The translations under genes were made by a program, and so were the position numbers. Shown in pieces: positions 1 to 12,099 of a DNA stretch of 34,272 nucleotides; positions within the stretch are counted from its first letter, which is position 1, and each line of letters opens with the position of its first letter. The DNA is taken from contig NZ_JACJOO010000051.1 of NCBI RefSeq assembly GCF_014695575.1, positions 1 through 34,272 of the forward strand, read 5' to 3'. The notes beneath the pieces were generated by a model. The model was not told the DNA's origin and did no database searches. It saw only the letters and a list, made by a program, of their open reading frames with translations. This DNA comes from Leptolyngbya sp. FACHB-8 (GTDB taxonomy: Bacteria; Cyanobacteriota; Cyanobacteriia; Elainellales; Elainellaceae).

Positions 1-111
1 TAATGTGGAAAATGACGGCATTTTTTAGTACAAAACAACTGTGATGTAACCCTTATAGGATAAAGGTTACAGCCTAATTGCACTTTATGACAGCGTCGCT
101 TCAATCAGGCC
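1..111 (+). mobile_element. TIR197 element, copy A (right part; cut by window edge)
   Basis: This is the right-hand 111 bases of the 197-bp element found complete at 657-853, 11230-11426 and 30584-30780. It ends with the terminal inverted repeat reading GACAGCGTCG...AATCAGGCC. It carries the base C in 'acaaaacaac', a variant shared with copy D but not with copies B and C. The flank just outside its right end is TATTC, the same five bases that precede copy D. The element encodes no transposase and must be mobilised in trans if it is mobile. Confidence 0.85.
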
Positions 112-191
112 TATTCGTTCCGGTCAGATTCTTTCTGGGCAGTATAAAGCAGGTGTCTGACACCCCCTACCATTGCCCCAGGAATTTAATC

Positions 192-722
192 ATGCAGCAA
201 GAGACTGTCCGGCTTGCGAAACAGGGCGACCCTAGCGCGATCGCTGCATTGATAAATCAGAGCCTTAGACCAAAGGGCATTGTTGCTAAGGTCGTCAGAA
301 AAAATGATTGCCTACGAATTTTGTTAGATGCTTCCCCACCCCCTGATCAAGTCGCTTCAGTCCGTTTTGTAGAGAGTGGGATTACTAAGCTTGAGATTCC
401 AGGGATTACAACCCTTCAAATTTTGGGGCGGCAAATGGGACAGAGCTTGCCTGCCTGGAACCAGATAATTTTGCTAGGGGATGAGAGCGAGGCTAATCCT
501 TTTCATGAAGAGCATCCATTGGTAGTGGCAATACAGGAAGCTAAGCCAAATTTTACAATCCCAAACTACACCCCTCCGGGCAACAAGGCTTTTGGAGTAG
601 TGTTTGGCATTTTTGGGTTAATTGGAGGCATTGTATTTTTGGCAATTCCCATTATTGGCCTGATTGAAGCGACGCTGTCACCAGATGCAATTAGCCCTAA
701 TTCGGAGCCTGAAACAACATAA
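192..722 (+). CDS. Small cyanobacterial membrane protein whose C-terminus is encoded by a mobile element
   Basis: The protein has 176 residues. Its first ~90 residues (MQQETVRLAKQGDPSAIAAL..., with LNxSLxPKGI-type wording) resemble a domain I have seen repeatedly in cyanobacterial hypothetical proteins; its function is unknown to me. A strongly hydrophobic segment at about residues 130-157 should anchor it in a membrane. The ATG at 192 is chosen because AGGA lies ten bases upstream and the family-like sequence begins there; an open frame extends back into element copy A but shows nothing protein-like. From residue 156 (base 657) the reading frame runs into element copy B, which supplies the last 21 codons and the stop. 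The gene was therefore probably truncated and re-terminated by the insertion. A perfect 6-bp inverted repeat around one base (GGTGTC-T-GACACC, 152-164) lies just upstream. Confidence 0.6.
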   Translation: MQQETVRLAKQGDPSAIAALINQSLRPKGIVAKVVRKNDCLRILLDASPPPDQVASVRFVESGITKLEIPGITTLQILGRQMGQSLPAWNQIILLGDESEANPFHEEHPLVVAIQEAKPNFTIPNYTPPGNKAFGVVFGIFGLIGGIVFLAIPIIGLIEATLSPDAISPNSEPETT

Positions 723-853
723 ATTCGTTACTTGGCCGAGGCTAATGTGGAAAATGACGGCATTTTTTAGTACAAAATAACTGTGATGTAACCCTTATAG
801 GATAAAGGTTACAGCCTAATTGCACTTTATGACAGCGTCGCTTCAATCAGGCC
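657..853 (+). mobile_element. TIR197 element, copy B (MITE/TIME-like)
   Basis: This is a 197-bp element with perfect 23-bp terminal inverted repeats (GGCCTGATTG...inward; the right end is its exact complement). After six poorly matched bases the similarity resumes as TGCAATTAG on both sides, giving imperfect ends of 38 bp. An internal hairpin (788-812, GTAACCC...GGTTAC) is present. The copy appears identical to copy C at 11230. Its left part provides the 3' end of the upstream gene. Its right end lies inside a CRISPR repeat, of which only the last 17 bases survive. No transposase is encoded. 38-bp ends are typical of Tn3-family transposons, so a Tn3-derived miniature element is a reasonable but unproven classification. 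Confidence 0.85.
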
Positions 854-3335
854 AAATAGTGTGGTGCAATGCTGGAGTGGATACCGAGCTAGGGGTGAGC
901 ACATTTGCTTCAACAGGGCCACACCCAAATAGTGTGGTGCAATTTTCGTTTCTGGCTTCCGTTTGGGTATTCCTGTAGCTTCAACAGGGCCACACCCAAA
1001 TAGTGTGGTGCAATATCGCCGCTAATAATTCCTGCTTTTCAGAGCCACTCGCTTCAACAGGGCCACACCCAAATAGTGTGGTGCAATGGTTGGGCGACGG
1101 CAGCCGTAACCGCTGTTTCCAGCTTCAACAGGGCCACACCCAAATAGTGTGGTGCAATAGTAATTTTCGTATTGACTATCCACAGTTTGTGGATGCTTCA
1201 ACAGGGCCACACCCAAATAGTGTGGTGCAATGCTATGGGAAAAGCTGTTGGCAAGGCAATTCTAAGGGGCTTCAACAGGGCCACACCCAAATAGTGTGGT
1301 GCAATGTTACGGCGATCGCCTTCCCTACTGGCGGCACTGCTTCAACAGGGCCACACCCAAATAGTGTGGTGCAATGCCAGCTTCCGCCTCTACTGCTGTG
1401 GCTACCCAGAGGCTTCAACAGGGCCACACCCAAATAGTGTGGTGCAATGTCGAGAGATGCAGCATCAAAGAGCGTCTCAGGTGGGCTTCAACAGGGCCAC
1501 ACCCAAATAGTGTGGTGCAATGCAGCCACTACAGCAAGCCGCGGCGCAAACATAGCTTCAACAGGGCCACACCCAAATAGTGTGGTGCAATAAAAATGCT
1601 GATGGTACTCCCAGTGATTTTTTGAGGCTTCAACAGGGCCACACCCAAATAGTGTGGTGCAATGCTAACACTTCGTTGGCCTTGTCGCAAATGTCTTGGC
1701 TTCAACAGGGCCACACCCAAATAGTGTGGTGCAATACAGGGGGGAATGCCGCGATCGCTCGAAAAGTTTCAGCTTCAACAGGGCCACACCCAAATAGTGT
1801 GGTGCAATCCAGGGATGTTGATGTTAACCACTCATTCAGGGAAAGCTTCAACAGGGCCACACCCAAATAGTGTGGTGCAATATCGCGCAACTCCTCAAGG
1901 CTGACCCCAAGATTTCTAAGCTTCAACAGGGCCACACCCAAATAGTGTGGTGCAATGCTGCACCAATGCCCACCGTGAGAACCGTCTGCCTTGCTTCAAC
2001 AGGGCCACACCCAAATAGTGTGGTGCAATGATGTCGTACTGCACCCCATTGATCCAAGCTGTATAGCTTCAACAGGGCCACACCCAAATAGTGTGGTGCA
2101 ATCTCATCTGTGAAGCAGCCCTATCCAAAAACCTCTGGCTTCAACAGGGCCACACCCAAATAGTGTGGTGCAATCAGTTTGCTAAGGGCTTGGCCGTTGC
2201 TCAGATGATGGCTTCAACAGGGCCACACCCAAATAGTGTGGTGCAATCGGGAAAGACGCGATTGCTCGGTAATGACCACTAAGCTTCAACAGGGCCACAC
2301 CCAAATAGTGTGGTGCAATCGCCGATATCATCCCCTCACAATTGATGAGGTGATCGCTTCAACAGGGCCACACCCAAATAGTGTGGTGCAATGAACAGCT
2401 TTTGATGGTTTGGAATGAGTTTAAGCCAGCTTCAACAGGGCCACACCCAAATAGTGTGGTGCAATGCTGGTGCGGCTCAGGATCTGCCTGCTTCCTTCCA
2501 TGCTTCAACAGGGCCACACCCAAATAGTGTGGTGCAATACTTAATTGTTGAGCCCCAAGATGAGGCCGCATATGCTTCAACAGGGCCACACCCAAATAGT
2601 GTGGTGCAATGAAGGCGATCGCCTTGCTACGTGGGAGGAGTACATGGCTTCAACAGGGCTACACCCAAATAGTGTGGTGCAATGGCTTCGTATTCGATCA
2701 AAACGTCAGCAATCTTTTGCTTCAACAGGGCCACACCCAAATAGTGTGGTGCAATTGGGAGCTGCTGGAAGGCTACATCGAGGGTGAAGCAGCTTCAACA
2801 GGGCCACACCCAAATAGTGTGGTGCAATCTGACGGCCCAGGAATGGGAGCGTAGAGCGCGGGTGCTTCAACAGGGCCACACCCAAATAGTGTGGTGCAAT
2901 GAGGATGAGTCTTACAAAGTAGGGATGGAGAAATGGCTTCAACAGGGCCACACCCAAATAGTGTGGTGCAATTCTCCGAGCAGCAATCAGGTTTTAGGCA
3001 AAAGCCCGCTTCAACAGGGCCACACCCAAATAGTGTGGTGCAATGCTCGCCTAGCAAGAAATCAAGAAATGAGAAGTTAAATGCTTCAACAGGGCCACAC
3101 CCAAATAGTGTGGTGCAATGGTCATCGTTCCAGAGCTTCGGCGCTTTGCTTACGTGCTTCAACAGGGCCACACCCAAATAGTGTGGTGCAATGAGTGCAT
3201 AGCGGGCGCGGCCTGCCCATTCCTCATGCTTCAACAGGGCCACACCCAAATAGTGTGGTGCAATTTTTAATGGCTGTAGACTGTGTTTTCTGGGAGTCGC
3301 TTCAACAGGGCCACACCCAAATAGTGTGGTGCAAT
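854..3335 (-). CRISPR. CRISPR array, 34 full repeats and 34 spacers, type I-G
   Basis: The 37-bp repeat starts GCTTCAACAG and ends GTGTGGTGCAAT on the + strand, with the stem CCACAC / GTGTGG around CCAAATA. Thirty-four complete copies start at 907, 978, 1051 and so on to 3299, at intervals of about 70-75 bp; spacers are 33-38 bp, mostly 35-36. A 35th repeat is reduced to its last 17 bases (854-870) by element copy B. One repeat (2647-2683) has C changed to T at its 14th base (2660); the others look identical. Minus-strand transcription is inferred because the complement ends in GTTGAAGC, a typical 8-nt crRNA handle, because the cas genes read the same way, and because the AT-rich leader lies on the right. 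Newest spacers are therefore at the right end. Three spacers (1306-1338, 1736-1771, 2611-2646) contain GCGATCGC. Confidence 0.98.
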
Positions 3336-3568
3336 GGTGGGTTGCTGAAAAGCTTACTATATGCAATTTTCAAGGTTCGATTGCGCGGATAGCTATCGTT
3401 AGCTAATTCTAGCTTTTCTACATGTATGAATTTAACTTCAGAAAAAACATCTAAAGCTTTTGAGCGCAAAGGTTTTAGCCCTTGCGCGAATAGAATTTTT
3501 CTAAAATTTCTCAGATTACCCATACTGCAAGGTTTGTGGCTTAGAGAAAAATGGTTTCGTTATTACAC
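3336..3568 (-). promoter_or_regulatory. Probable CRISPR leader
   Basis: This AT-rich stretch lies between the stop of csb2 and the right-most perfect repeat. It has no convincing gene. With the array read leftward it is in the place of a leader and should hold the array promoter and the signals for new-spacer insertion. I could not fix a -10/-35 pair with confidence. Confidence 0.6.
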
Positions 3569-6219
<2,651 letters not shown>

Positions 6220-8367
6220 TTACTCCTTGGGGTCATGTTTACGGATCTGTTTCAGTAATCGTGCTAGGTCCAGGTTTGAAATCGGAAAGGCTAACGCAGA
6301 GGCAATGCGGAGGGTGCGATCGCGCGGTTCGTACACTCCCTCGCTAAGGGCTGGCTCAAGGCCGCTGGCATACAGCCGTCGAATTGCCAGTTGCGTTGCG
6401 GTGTAGCAATCTCCTGCCGCCAACTTTGTCAGTAGGGCTGGCACTCTGGGTAGAGTCAGGTCTTGGCCCAGAATGTAGTGCCCAAAGACCTTTTGACACG
6501 CTTCCCTTAAAAGATGACGGTGATGGGTGATGGTTGTGAGCGCATAGGCGGCGGGAATAGGTAGTTCAGGCGGTTCTGATAGTCGAAATGACTTGGATAG
6601 ATCGACCAGACTTAAGCCACGGGCGATCGCCTCTACTCGCTCATCATTAACGTCGCGGTTAATCCAGCGCACTATGTCATCCAGATCTGTAAACGGCTTA
6701 TAGAGACTGATGTGTTCAGTAAATTGATTTTCTCGCTCATCTTTCTTTTCCCGCAGTTGCGATTCAATCTCCTCCCTTTTCAGCACAGCGATCAGGTTGC
6801 TAGCCAGATCCCCGTTTTCCCAAGTCGTGATGCCGTCCTCGTTATCAGCCCAATCCCAGTAGTAAGGTTGTGTTGGTCGCGCCCGTACCAGGCGTGGACG
6901 TAGGTTGTTGCTTGCTAAAGCCAGCCCCAAACGGAACTCGGTTGAGTCGTTTTTACACGCATCAACCCAGCCATGTTTTAGCAGAGGGAGAGGACGCAAG
7001 AACTTTTCTTGGGCGAATTTAAGAGAACGATCCAACGCTGCTTCCGCTTCCCCTAGTGCAATCAGTACATTCAGTAGAGTTGCCTTTTTCCGGCTCAGGT
7101 CGATAATCGCTGTTTCTAGCTGTCGTTGTGTCCGTTTTATGGAGGCGGGGGCATTGGAGTCCTGAGCAGCCCGTCTAAAACGATCAAGCCAGGGGTCGAT
7201 TTCGGTGAGCCAATCAACCTGGGGATTGGGCTTGGGTTGAAAGCGATCGAGGGGAATGGCGAAGTAAGATAGCCCGTTACGAACCTGAAAGCTATAACGA
7301 ACAAATTCATCAATGCCTCGATCTCGCCCAAGGTTGGATACGGCTCTGTAGAAATCTATGCCATAGCGGGCTGTGCGATCACCCACCTTGGCCCGTCCCT
7401 CACTGAACAGCAGTTGTAGCTCTTTCAACCCCGTCGGTGCTGACCATAACGGTGTCCACAGTTCTGCCCTGGCTTCGTCTCCTTCAGCGGCGCTGCCGTA
7501 CCCCACGTTAGAGGGGCGTACTGTGAAGGGGTAAGCAAAACCACCCTGGTCTGACTGCTCATAGCGGCGGGTGGCTCCAGCCGTGAACAACATAATCCCT
7601 TCCAGCATCAGCACGAAATCCCAGGGGTTGACTCTGGAATCGGCGTCGTAGCCTGGTGCAGCGTTAGCTCCCCCAGCGGCGATCGGGTTGAATTGCCCAA
7701 TCTTGCCACTGAAGGGTAGTGCTGGCAGGGTAGCACCAAAAACAGCGGCTTGTAGCAATGCTGCAGCGGTATCATTAGGTTCCCCGGTCGCAAAGTCAAT
7801 CAACTCCTGCAACTGCTGCATGAATGTGCGGCTAAATTCAAAGTTGCCATCGTTGCCGCCTGTTCCTGTTAATGGAGGAAACTTCAGGTCATCGGATGTC
7901 ACTAAGGCACAGGTATCTAACCACTTCACCGCTTCATCGGGCAGGGTATTTCGCAACCGCTCCAGCAGTCGCCGTTTTTCGTCTTTCTCTTTGGGTTGAA
8001 CGGTCAGTCTTAGTGCATTAACCTGCTCTTGAGCCGTGGCAATTGTCTCACCGTAAACTTGGAATCGATCGGTTTTTGCCCTCTGGATAGCGCTGAGTAA
8101 GCGTTTTTGAGCCGTATCTTTCGGGTAAAAACCCGTGCTGCCGTTCCACGGAGCAACCAGGGGTGTTGGCTTGTAACGATGCAGAAAGAACGTTTCCAGG
8201 TCATCCTGAGTCAGGTTTGTGACCAGAATAAAGGCATCGTTGTGCCAATAACCTTTTGCTTGAGGGTCTTGCTTCTGTTCAACGACGAGACGCAAAACAC
8301 CCAATGCCTTAAGGTAGTTGGACAACGGTTCTGGGGTGCAGCCTTTCAGAGTAATGGTTTCAGGCAT
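6220..8367 (-). CDS. csx17: Type I-G CRISPR large subunit Csx17 (Cas8)
   Basis: The 715-residue protein begins MPETITLKGCTPEPLSNYLK and continues ALGVLRLV, the diagnostic Csx17 opening. Csx17 serves as the Cas8-type large subunit of type I-G and is expected to read the PAM and help recruit Cas3. I chose the ATG at 8367 rather than one 54 bases upstream: GGAG lies seven bases before it, the family motif starts there, and the overlap with the cas3 stop is then only eight bases. It lies between cas3 and csb1 in a compact operon. No interruption is seen. Confidence 0.92.
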   Translation of the reverse strand: MPETITLKGCTPEPLSNYLKALGVLRLVVEQKQDPQAKGYWHNDAFILVTNLTQDDLETFFLHRYKPTPLVAPWNGSTGFYPKDTAQKRLLSAIQRAKTDRFQVYGETIATAQEQVNALRLTVQPKEKDEKRRLLERLRNTLPDEAVKWLDTCALVTSDDLKFPPLTGTGGNDGNFEFSRTFMQQLQELIDFATGEPNDTAAALLQAAVFGATLPALPFSGKIGQFNPIAAGGANAAPGYDADSRVNPWDFVLMLEGIMLFTAGATRRYEQSDQGGFAYPFTVRPSNVGYGSAAEGDEARAELWTPLWSAPTGLKELQLLFSEGRAKVGDRTARYGIDFYRAVSNLGRDRGIDEFVRYSFQVRNGLSYFAIPLDRFQPKPNPQVDWLTEIDPWLDRFRRAAQDSNAPASIKRTQRQLETAIIDLSRKKATLLNVLIALGEAEAALDRSLKFAQEKFLRPLPLLKHGWVDACKNDSTEFRLGLALASNNLRPRLVRARPTQPYYWDWADNEDGITTWENGDLASNLIAVLKREEIESQLREKKDERENQFTEHISLYKPFTDLDDIVRWINRDVNDERVEAIARGLSLVDLSKSFRLSEPPELPIPAAYALTTITHHRHLLREACQKVFGHYILGQDLTLPRVPALLTKLAAGDCYTATQLAIRRLYASGLEPALSEGVYEPRDRTLRIASALAFPISNLDLARLLKQIRKHDPKE

Positions 8368-10744
8368 CCGTCTTCTCCAAAATGTGAGGAGCATATCGGG
8401 CAGAGCCGCGCCAATCTGCAATCCGGATCAACGTTTCCAGAAATGCCAGTTTGAAGGGGCCGTATTCCTCCAGAAGGGCGATCGCCTGAGCCGCCCATGA
8501 TTCCCCATGCTCCCCATCTCCCATGCCTATACAGTCCAGAGAAAGCTCCTGGCTCTTGATGCTTAAACCTCCTCCCAGGTCGATTTCGGGAAGTTGCTCG
8601 TGAACGCGGTCGCCATGATGCACGCCCAAGGCAAACCGTTCGACCCCAATTACCTTTTCTGTAGGACGGGGTTGAATGGTCATGCGAACTTTTCCGTGGT
8701 GACAAGCCACCAGGTAGCACAGCAGAAAATCTTGCTGCTCTTGCAATGCCAGCAGCGCACTGACTAATTCATGGCGGAATCCGCGCCGCTCGTGAGGTAA
8801 GTTGCAGCGATCGTCTGGGTTCTTGAAGTCGTGGTCTGACTTTGCCCACAATGTCTCGCCCACCTGTTCAGGGCGGTTATGTGTTAGCACTTTTTGAAAG
8901 ATTGGGTGCGCTTTCCCGGCATCATGCCAGTGTCCTGCTCGAATCAAAATCTCAGCGGGCAGATCGAGAACTGAAAACTCCTTACAGAGGGTTTCCACTT
9001 CCTCTGCAACATCCTGGGAATGTACCGACAGTTGGACAAACTTCGTCGCTCCCTGACTTAAATTGTCTCGTTCGTCCTGGTCGGGGGCTATCCACTCATC
9101 GAGCGGAACGGCTGGAGTTTGGGGTGTGGTGCCTGTGAAGCCTAAAACAGGGTCATAGCCACCAGCAGAACAGTGCAGCAGCAGCGTCATGCCAGGATAA
9201 AGGGTTGTGGCTTCCTGCCAACCACGTAAGCCATCTCGCACCCAGGCTTTCTGGTTTTTGAGTTTGCTAAAAAACTCTCTGGCTCTGCCAATGCTGACGC
9301 GGCAAAGTTCCTGCTGCTGAATAGCACTCATATCTGCAGGTGGTTTATCATCAGTCCACTCCCGCCATGCGATCGCCACATTCGTTTCATCGGCTTCTCG
9401 AATGAAAGATGAGATGTCGATGTCATGCCCTGCCAAGTCGGTTGAGGTATCAAACAGTTGCAACAAATCATGTTGGCGTGGAATTAGTCCCTCAATCTCT
9501 TCCTTCGGTGCTGGAATATTTTTCAGAGCCTCCGGTCCAACCTGTTCCAGGTTTTCTAGGAGCGATCGCGCTGTTTCAAGCTGTTCAGGGTTATAGGGAC
9601 TTGCACCCTTCTTCAAGTCAGGAATATCAATCCAGTAAACCGTTGCGGTATCAGAACATTCCCCGTAACGATTGCAGCGCCCAAACCGCTGCACCAGCGA
9701 TGACCAGGGAGCTAGTTCTGTGAATAGTGTTTGAGCAGAAATATCAACCCCGGCTTCGATCGCCTGAGTCGCTATCAGTATGCCTGAAAACTTTCCTTCT
9801 CTTAGCTTCTGGTTGAGAGCCAGTCGTTCTGCCGCTCGAAAGCGTGAATGAATTAGCGTTAATTCTTCGCTGGTTTGCTTTTGCAACACCTTGTAGAGTT
9901 CTTGGGCACGACTGACCCGATTGCAAATTACCAGCGTCATAGTACCCGGTTGGTGAGCAGCAACTGTCTCTTTTGCCAATGCCTTTGTATAGTCAGTCTC
10001 TTTTCCCGCGCACTCCGTTTCTGCCTTCACCAGCCGTTTCTGTGACTGCATCCGATCATTCAGCTTCTTGTTCTGATAATCGGCATCGGTAAGTGCGTGG
10101 GCCTGACTCAGAGCAGGCTTGTAGTTAACTGTTCGTAGGAGTTCTGGGTCAAGAGTTGCGCTCATCCAGAGCGAACGGGTGCTTCCGTAGGTTCCAAATA
10201 ATTCCCGAAACCCTTGCAGTTGGGCCGTTGTTCGGAGTCCAGCACCCATCAACTGCACCTCATCCATCACCCACTGGCAGTCGTTATTCAGTAGGGCAAA
10301 GTGAATTGGCCACTTGTAGCGACTCATGCCGTATCCCCGGTTCAATACGCGACTGAGCAGCTGATCCTGCGTGCCGATGAGCACACAATCCTTCTCTGGG
10401 TGGGCTTCCCAACGGGGGCTCACCACCCCACCCATCAACTTATGCAGTCCAATTTCGTCGCTCAATCCTGCTCGTTCTAGCCAACCTTCTACTTCGGCAT
10501 AGGTTTGTTCAACCAGTGTTCGCATGGGCAGGCAGTAGACCAGGCGGCGAGGTGTTCGCTGACGCGTTCCTTCATCAACATAGCGTCTACGCCAGAGCCA
10601 GCTAAGGACGGCAGCGGCAGTCTTGCCTGCTCCGGTTGGTACGTTTAGCAGTATTGGTAATTCTGGTACTGTTGCCAATCGCTCTTGGTATGGGAACGGC
10701 GGCTTTTGCGTGATCGCAGCGAACCATTCAGCGAAGTTTTGCAT
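8360..10744 (-). CDS. cas3: CRISPR nuclease-helicase Cas3 with C-terminal HD domain
   Basis: The 794-residue protein has a superfamily 2 helicase at the N-terminus and an HD nuclease at the C-terminus, the order seen in type I-G Cas3. Visible motifs are Walker A NVPTGAGKT (34-42), the DExH-type box DEVQ (161-164), SAT (195-197), ATQAIEAGVDIS (325-336) and QRFGRCNR (352-359). HD-domain metal ligands are suggested by H575, HWHD (605-608), H658 and HH (682-683). The protein would unwind and degrade DNA marked by the Csb/Csx17 complex. All catalytic motifs look intact. It is the first gene of the operon; its ATG has no clear Shine-Dalgarno sequence. Confidence 0.95.
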   Translation of the reverse strand: MQNFAEWFAAITQKPPFPYQERLATVPELPILLNVPTGAGKTAAAVLSWLWRRRYVDEGTRQRTPRRLVYCLPMRTLVEQTYAEVEGWLERAGLSDEIGLHKLMGGVVSPRWEAHPEKDCVLIGTQDQLLSRVLNRGYGMSRYKWPIHFALLNNDCQWVMDEVQLMGAGLRTTAQLQGFRELFGTYGSTRSLWMSATLDPELLRTVNYKPALSQAHALTDADYQNKKLNDRMQSQKRLVKAETECAGKETDYTKALAKETVAAHQPGTMTLVICNRVSRAQELYKVLQKQTSEELTLIHSRFRAAERLALNQKLREGKFSGILIATQAIEAGVDISAQTLFTELAPWSSLVQRFGRCNRYGECSDTATVYWIDIPDLKKGASPYNPEQLETARSLLENLEQVGPEALKNIPAPKEEIEGLIPRQHDLLQLFDTSTDLAGHDIDISSFIREADETNVAIAWREWTDDKPPADMSAIQQQELCRVSIGRAREFFSKLKNQKAWVRDGLRGWQEATTLYPGMTLLLHCSAGGYDPVLGFTGTTPQTPAVPLDEWIAPDQDERDNLSQGATKFVQLSVHSQDVAEEVETLCKEFSVLDLPAEILIRAGHWHDAGKAHPIFQKVLTHNRPEQVGETLWAKSDHDFKNPDDRCNLPHERRGFRHELVSALLALQEQQDFLLCYLVACHHGKVRMTIQPRPTEKVIGVERFALGVHHGDRVHEQLPEIDLGGGLSIKSQELSLDCIGMGDGEHGESWAAQAIALLEEYGPFKLAFLETLIRIADWRGSARYAPHILEKTDA

Positions 10745-11229
10745 GACAAAGTAGCCGCGATACAGCGGTTTTATAATTCGTCAGGAGTTGTGAGTAATTC
10801 CAGACAATAAAGGTAAACGTATCTGCTAGCCGTTTTGAAATCGGCTTATTTACAGCAGTAGTAGAATTGTTCTTATCAAGATACTCTGTGATAAATTGAG
10901 CGTCAATAAGTTTTCGCTAAACGTTCAAAACGTTTTATATTACTTAAACCTATAAGTATGAATGATGTAATTTTGCTGTAATGTTTTCACTCTTTCCCTG
11001 TTTTTTCACGTATAGCGACAGAGTTATTTGTAGTTGGAGTGATTGAAGCGTAGCTGTTATAGAACGTAATTAGGCTAAAACCCTTCGTCAGGGCCAGTAA
11101 TTTTAGCTTGTTCTATTACCTGTACTGCCCTAACAGGCTCCCATGTGCATCAACCTAACGCAGGTAAGTTTTACAAGAGCAGGTATTTTGCTTAAGCAAT
11201 TAATCGATTAACTAGCTAATTGCTTAATT
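10745..11229. other. Non-coding region upstream of cas3
   Basis: No convincing gene is seen in these 485 AT-rich bases, which should contain the leftward promoter of the cas operon. Next to element copy C there is a perfect 11-bp inverted repeat (TTAAGCAATTA at 11192-11202 and its complement at 11217-11227, 14-base loop). It could be a terminator-like hairpin or a relic of the insertion site. No cas1, cas2 or regulator gene sits here. Confidence 0.5.
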
Positions 11230-11426
11230 GGCCTGATTGAAGCGACGCTGTCACCAGATGCAATTAGCCCTAATTCGGAGCCTGAAACAACATAAATTCG
11301 TTACTTGGCCGAGGCTAATGTGGAAAATGACGGCATTTTTTAGTACAAAATAACTGTGATGTAACCCTTATAGGATAAAGGTTACAGCCTAATTGCACTT
11401 TATGACAGCGTCGCTTCAATCAGGCC
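11230..11426 (+). mobile_element. TIR197 element, copy C
   Basis: The copy is complete, 197 bp, in the same orientation as copies A, B and D, and by eye identical to copy B. Outside flanks are TAATT on the left and ATCAA on the right, so there is no target duplication around this copy by itself. It separates the cas operon from a gene that lost its 5' end exactly at the right border. Confidence 0.85.
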
Positions 11427-11738
11427 ATCAAGGCAGAGTTAGAAGACATCGGCGGGGAAGCATACCGGGATTGCTGGTTAGACTCCACACCCGGCCGCAC
11501 GGGCAAAAAGCACTACACGCGGCTGCGGTGGTTCATTGACGTGGCAACCAAGAAAAAGGGCTGTAGGACGCTGCGAGGGGATGAAGTGGGCAGAGCAACG
11601 AGGGCGATCGCACTCTGGTCAGAGCTGACCCAGTTGGAAGTTGACCTGGCTCGCGTCGGTGAGGAGCTGGGGAAAGTTGCGGTAATGGCAGCAAGGTTAG
11701 GTCTGGAGGTGGCATTAAGTCAGAATTACCTGAGATAG
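11427..11738 (+). pseudogene. 3' remnant of a gene cut by element copy C
   Basis: The open frame begins at the first base after the element (ATC AAG GCA...) and reads 103 codons to a stop. The text is protein-like: AELEDIGGEAYRDCWLDSTP, then GRTGKKHYTRLRWF, then a helical segment rich in E, L and R. No start codon exists at the border; the first in-frame ATG is 11685 and the first GTG is 11541. I do not recognise the family. The simplest reading is a gene whose 5' part was removed when the element inserted or recombined. Confidence 0.6.
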
Positions 11739-11805
11739 GTGACAAATTGCTGATTTGATGGCAATTGTAGAGCTAGCTCTTTCTTTAATAGAGTGATAAG
11801 CCATA

Positions 11806-12099
11806 ATGCACACGGAATCAGAACTCAAGCTAAAAGCGAAATTGCTAACAATTCGCTCGTCTCTCAGGCAAGACGATGCCGAACACCTGGTTCGCCTGGC
11901 GAAAGGAAGTGATGTCTTATTGAATGAGTGCCTGGAGCTAGAAAAAAGCGGTGTAGGTTTTTCATACATTAGCGAATGGCTGGAGGCAAAGACAGGGCAA
12001 AAAGAGACAGGCTCCCAAGCTTATTCCTTCTGCGAGGCGGTTCTGAATCTAGCACTGGTTGGCAACCGTAATGCTAATAAAAAACCTCGCGCCATCTGA
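11806..12099 (+). CDS. Hypothetical protein, 97 aa
   Basis: Starts MHTESELKLKAKLLTIRSSL. The predicted protein is mostly helical and soluble, with a C-terminal half containing YISEWLEAKTGQK. No family is recognised. There is no good Shine-Dalgarno sequence. Its stop lies inside a terminator-like hairpin (12085-12112), which fits the end of a short transcription unit. Confidence 0.5.
   Translation: MHTESELKLKAKLLTIRSSLRQDDAEHLVRLAKGSDVLLNECLELEKSGVGFSYISEWLEAKTGQKETGSQAYSFCEAVLNLALVGNRNANKKPRAI

Noticed and set aside
854-3335. Rightward transcription of the array
   Set aside because: The AT-rich leader and the cas operon are on the right and read leftward, and the complement of the repeat ends with a typical GTTGAAGC handle.
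1003-3366. Many long open frames on both strands within 1003-3366 with repeated text such as TGPHPNSVVQ
   Set aside because: They are translations of the CRISPR repeat and spacers; the 37-bp period changes frame regularly and no gene signal is present.
8368-8421. Longer csx17 start at 8421
   Set aside because: The extra 18 residues do not look like the family, while the ATG at 8367 has GGAG seven bases upstream and the conserved N-terminus.
11192-11227. Terminal repeat of a second element next to copy C
   Set aside because: The 11-bp inverted repeat has no copy elsewhere in the window and no relation to the element ends.
10745-11229. Possible cas1/cas2 remnant upstream of cas3
   Set aside because: No frame with Cas1- or Cas2-like wording exists on either strand; the stretch is AT-rich and full of stops.
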